Assembly (NCBI GenBank): GCA_023266155.1
Contig: JAHFRS010000053.1
Span: 1 to 7,488, forward strand
Source of the DNA: an archaeon
GTDB lineage: Archaea; Nanobdellota; Nanobdellia; Woesearchaeales; GW2011-AR9
Reading direction: 5' to 3'
Length of the DNA stretch: 7,488 bases
In this document: one piece after another, positions 6,434 to 7,488 of the stretch
Position numbering within the stretch: the stretch's first letter is position 1
Layout of the letters: each line of letters opens with the position of its first letter
Made by a program: the position numbers and the translations under genes
Notes under the pieces: generated by a model
Databases searched by the model: none
What the model saw: only the letters and a program-made list of their open reading frames with translations
What the model was told of the DNA's origin: nothing

Positions 6434-6434
6434 G
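6389..6434 (+). repeat. 46-bp direct repeat, copy A (3' end of the winged-helix gene)
   Basis: It encodes the last 14 codons (DSGAFENAMVRKVG), the TAA and one further G. It matches copy B (6961-7006) at 44 of 46 positions; the two differences, at 6394 and 6397, are third codon positions and silent. The last 37 bases are identical. In an integration model this is one attachment-site half that keeps the host gene intact. Confidence 0.93.
6423..6427 (+). promoter_or_regulatory. Shine-Dalgarno-like site for the toxin gene
   Basis: AGGTG lies 7 nt before the toxin ATG and matches the archaeal anti-Shine-Dalgarno core (GGAGGTGAT). It is part of the coding sequence of the winged-helix gene and of the direct repeat. 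No TATA box is seen at 6400-6415, so the toxin would rely on translational coupling to the upstream gene. Confidence 0.5.
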
Positions 6435-6749
6435 ATGTTTCGTGTATTTAGAAACGAATGGTATGAGCAAAAGCTACGCAAATTAAGTTCTTTTGAGCAA
6501 ATGCGGGTGGAAAAATTTGAGCAAGAACTTAAAGAAAGTCCTTTTTCTGGAAGACCTCTGGGCTATACGTTCTTCAGGGAAAAGAAATTTGATGGGAAGA
6601 GATTACTCTTCTTGGTTTACGATAAGCATAAAGTGGTATTTCTTATAACTATAACTGATAAGAAGGCTCAACAAGAAGATATTGAATTCATTAGAAATAA
6701 TTTCCAGGAATATGGAGAAGAATTACTCCAATTACTTGGTAAGATTTAA
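6435..6749 (+). CDS. RelE/ParE-superfamily toxin, 104 aa
   Basis: The protein has the compact RelE plan: helices at about 8-35, then KESPFSGRPLGYTFFREKKFDGKRLLFLVYDKHKVVFLITITDKKAQQ (33-80) with alternating strands, and a C-terminal helix. The block around PLGYTFFREKKFDGKR is, from memory, typical of an archaeal RelE-like toxin group. RelE-fold toxins are usually ribosome-dependent mRNA interferases with basic catalytic residues; candidates here are Arg48, Lys50, Lys51, Lys55 and Arg56. The ATG at 6435 is chosen over an upstream in-frame ATG (6402) that lies inside the winged-helix gene, because the protein then starts like other family members and has AGGTG 7 nt before it. The start is one base after the upstream stop (TAAGATG). 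Its stop overlaps that of the antitoxin on the other strand. Ribosome targeting is inferred from the family. Confidence 0.88.
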   Translation: MFRVFRNEWYEQKLRKLSSFEQMRVEKFEQELKESPFSGRPLGYTFFREKKFDGKRLLFLVYDKHKVVFLITITDKKAQQEDIEFIRNNFQEYGEELLQLLGKI

Positions 6750-6880
6750 ACTTCTTTGATTTTTCCCGCCAGGATTGATTTTATTCCTTGGGCAATATCT
6801 TCCATCAGTTCTGTATCTACCATTTCTACTTTCTTTAGGTGTTCATACTCTTCTCTTGAAATAGTCACGGTTTCCATCAT
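6746..6880 (-). CDS. RelB-like antitoxin, 44 aa, convergent with the toxin
   Basis: The sequence starts METVTISREEYEHLKKVE after a doubled Met, and its second half is an amphipathic helix ending in AGKIKEV. This short style, with VTISREEYE... at the start and ...AGKIKE at the end, is typical of antitoxins paired with archaeal RelE-like toxins, whose C-terminal helix wraps the toxin. Start: ATG at 6880 (or 6877), with a TATA box centred 26 nt upstream. Stop: TAA at 6748-6746 on the minus strand, overlapping the toxin TAA (6747-6749) around TTTAAA. Such antitoxins normally lie upstream of the toxin in the same operon; here it is downstream on the opposite strand. It may still be cognate, since no other candidate is nearby. 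It is too short for a full separate DNA-binding domain, so autoregulation is uncertain. Confidence 0.78.
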   Translation of the reverse strand: MMETVTISREEYEHLKKVEMVDTELMEDIAQGIKSILAGKIKEV

Positions 6881-6901
6881 TTTACTATTGAAAGTAGCCT
6901 T

Positions 6902-6910
6902 CTTTATAAT
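6902..6910 (-). promoter_or_regulatory. TATA box of the antitoxin gene
   Basis: Minus-strand ATTATAAAG is centred 26 nt before the ATG at 6880, giving the antitoxin an independent, leaderless transcript directed toward the toxin gene. Confidence 0.65.
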
Positions 6911-6960
6911 CTTTTTGCTGATGAATAATACTTTCGTATCTTGGAGTGAAGCACTACCAT

Positions 6961-7006
6961 GATTCCGGGGCGTTTGAGAATGCCATGGTCAGGAAGGTGG
7001 GGTAAG
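6961..7006 (+). repeat. 46-bp direct repeat, copy B (orphan 3' end)
   Basis: This is a second copy of the winged-helix gene's last 14 codons, TAA and one G, here with no gene in front of it. It retains the coding sense (identical peptide, two silent differences from copy A). It is followed by the short gap to fen1, which suggests this is the original end of the host gene. Confidence 0.93.
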
Positions 7007-7051
7007 GTTCAAGGTTTAATTCTTTCGGAGGCAATAATAAGTCAAGTAGAA

Positions 7052-7060
7052 TTTATAAAA
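7052..7060 (+). promoter_or_regulatory. TATA box of fen1
   Basis: TTTATAAAA is centred 26 nt before the ATG at 7082, the same leaderless spacing as the other genes. Confidence 0.7.
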
Positions 7061-7081
7061 TGTCCCTCATTTAATCCTAAA

Positions 7082-7488
7082 ATGGGCCTGCACTTCAAAG
7101 ATCTGGTCGTGAAAAAAGAGATTTCTCTGCAGGATTTGCGGGGCAAAGTACTGGCCGTCGACGCCTATAACAATCTCTACCAGTACCTTACCACTATCCG
7201 CAGTGCCAACGGCACGGTACTTACGGATCGGAAAGGCCACGTGACGTCTCATTTAATTGGCTTGTTTAATCGCAGCACCTCACTGATGGAGCAGGGGGCA
7301 AAATTGGTGTTTGTCTTTGATGGAAAACCGCCGGCAATCAAGCAGCGCACTTGGGAAAAAAGAGCGGAAATCAAGAAAGAAGCATCTTTGCGGCTCAAAG
7401 AGGCAGAAGAAGCAGGTGATACGATGGAAATGCGAAAATTTTCTTCTCGTGCTGTCTCATTAAACCGTGAGATGATTGAAGATGCCCA
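7082..7488 (+). CDS. fen: Flap endonuclease 1, N-terminal 135 residues (runs off the right edge)
   Basis: This structure-specific nuclease removes 5' flaps during Okazaki fragment maturation and long-patch base excision repair, working with PCNA. It starts MGLHFKDLV, with the conserved MG N-terminus of the family. The metal-binding residues Asp27 (in LAVDAYN, 24-30) and Asp79 (in VFVFDGKPP, 75-83) are present, as are the conserved LYQYLTTIR (31-39) and TSHLIGLFNR (54-63). The visible part ends in the charged helical-arch region. Archaeal FEN1 is about 330-345 aa, so the I domain, the remaining metal ligands and the C-terminal PCNA-interacting peptide lie outside the window. The start is supported by the family N-terminus and the TATA spacing. 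Confidence 0.97.
   Translation, partial: MGLHFKDLVVKKEISLQDLRGKVLAVDAYNNLYQYLTTIRSANGTVLTDRKGHVTSHLIGLFNRSTSLMEQGAKLVFVFDGKPPAIKQRTWEKRAEIKKEASLRLKEAEEAGDTMEMRKFSSRAVSLNREMIEDA

Larger units (their letters stand above)
6389..7006. mobile_element. Putative small integrated element carrying a toxin-antitoxin pair
   Basis: Two 46-bp direct repeats bracket a 526-bp interior that contains only a RelE-like toxin and a convergent RelB-like antitoxin. Recombination between the repeats would remove 572 bp and leave the winged-helix gene encoding exactly the same protein, followed by 75 bp and fen1. The interior is visibly more AT-rich than the flanking genes. No integrase or transposase and no clear terminal inverted repeats are present, so movement would need an enzyme supplied in trans. 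The 46-bp repeat is far longer than ordinary transposon target duplications and fits an att-type core in a gene 3' end. A local duplication created by homologous recombination is the main alternative. Confidence 0.6.

Noticed and set aside
6435..6960. Terminal inverted repeats of a transposon or MITE at the edges of the toxin-antitoxin insert
   Set aside because: The outer bases (ATGTTTCGTG against ATGGTAGTGC on the reverse strand) share only a few scattered matches, so there is no credible inverted repeat.
7003..7021. GGTTCAAG after copy B, resembling a tRNA T-loop and hence a tRNA-type attachment site
   Set aside because: No complementary T-stem, acceptor or anticodon arm can be formed around it; resemblance to a tRNA end is superficial.

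Overview
This is archaeal chromosomal DNA. The evidence is archaeal-type replication factor C small subunit, Mre11, homotetramer-class tRNA-splicing endonuclease and FEN1, plus a TATA-like box 25-30 nt upstream of the start codon of nearly every gene, which implies mostly leaderless mRNAs. Small genes, compact spacing and several lineage-restricted small membrane or orphan proteins suggest a DPANN-type archaeon (Woesearchaeota/Pacearchaeota-like). That placement is an inference from protein style, not a database match.

Layout. On the minus strand, read right to left: mre11 (2165-903), a 63-aa two-helix membrane protein (790-599) and the N-terminal half of rfcS (508 to the left edge), each with its own TATA box. 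A 129-bp divergent promoter region (2166-2294) separates mre11 from a plus-strand gene for a divergent Nudix-fold protein (2295-3221). Next come endA (3375-3974) and a closely spaced 110-aa membrane protein with an HH...DE signature (3996-4328). This pair meets, tail to tail with a 9-bp gap, a minus-strand gene for a very acidic 175-aa orphan protein (4865-4338) containing a (TTC)7 tract that encodes seven glutamates. The AT-rich stretch 4866-5380 holds what looks like a membrane-protein gene (5009-5337) broken by one frame step at a nine-T run. Then come a 350-aa winged-helix protein with a possible restriction-endonuclease-like C-terminus (5381-6433), a RelE-like toxin (6435-6749), a RelB-like antitoxin on the opposite strand (6880-6746) and the start of fen1 (7082 to the right edge).

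The most interesting part is 6389-7006. The last 14 codons plus stop of the winged-helix gene occur twice as a 46-bp direct repeat, 572 bp apart. The two copies differ at only two bases, both synonymous. The toxin-antitoxin pair lies exactly between the copies. This is what insertion of a small element at the 3' end of a protein-coding gene, with reconstitution of that 3' end, would leave behind; integrases that target icd in enterobacteria are a well-known precedent. Inside the element the toxin and antitoxin are convergent with overlapping stop codons, instead of the usual antitoxin-toxin operon. The toxin has no visible TATA box: it sits one base after the host gene's stop, behind a Shine-Dalgarno-like AGGTG supplied by the repeat itself. 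The antitoxin has its own TATA box and a leaderless start. Toxin expression therefore appears tied to a host gene, and antitoxin transcription would be antisense to the toxin mRNA if it runs past its stop.

Functionally the window is a DNA replication and repair neighbourhood (clamp loader, Mre11 nuclease, FEN1, possible nuclease-like protein) plus tRNA splicing. Each gene nevertheless seems to have its own promoter; the only likely co-transcribed pairs are endA with the 110-aa membrane protein, and the winged-helix gene with the toxin.
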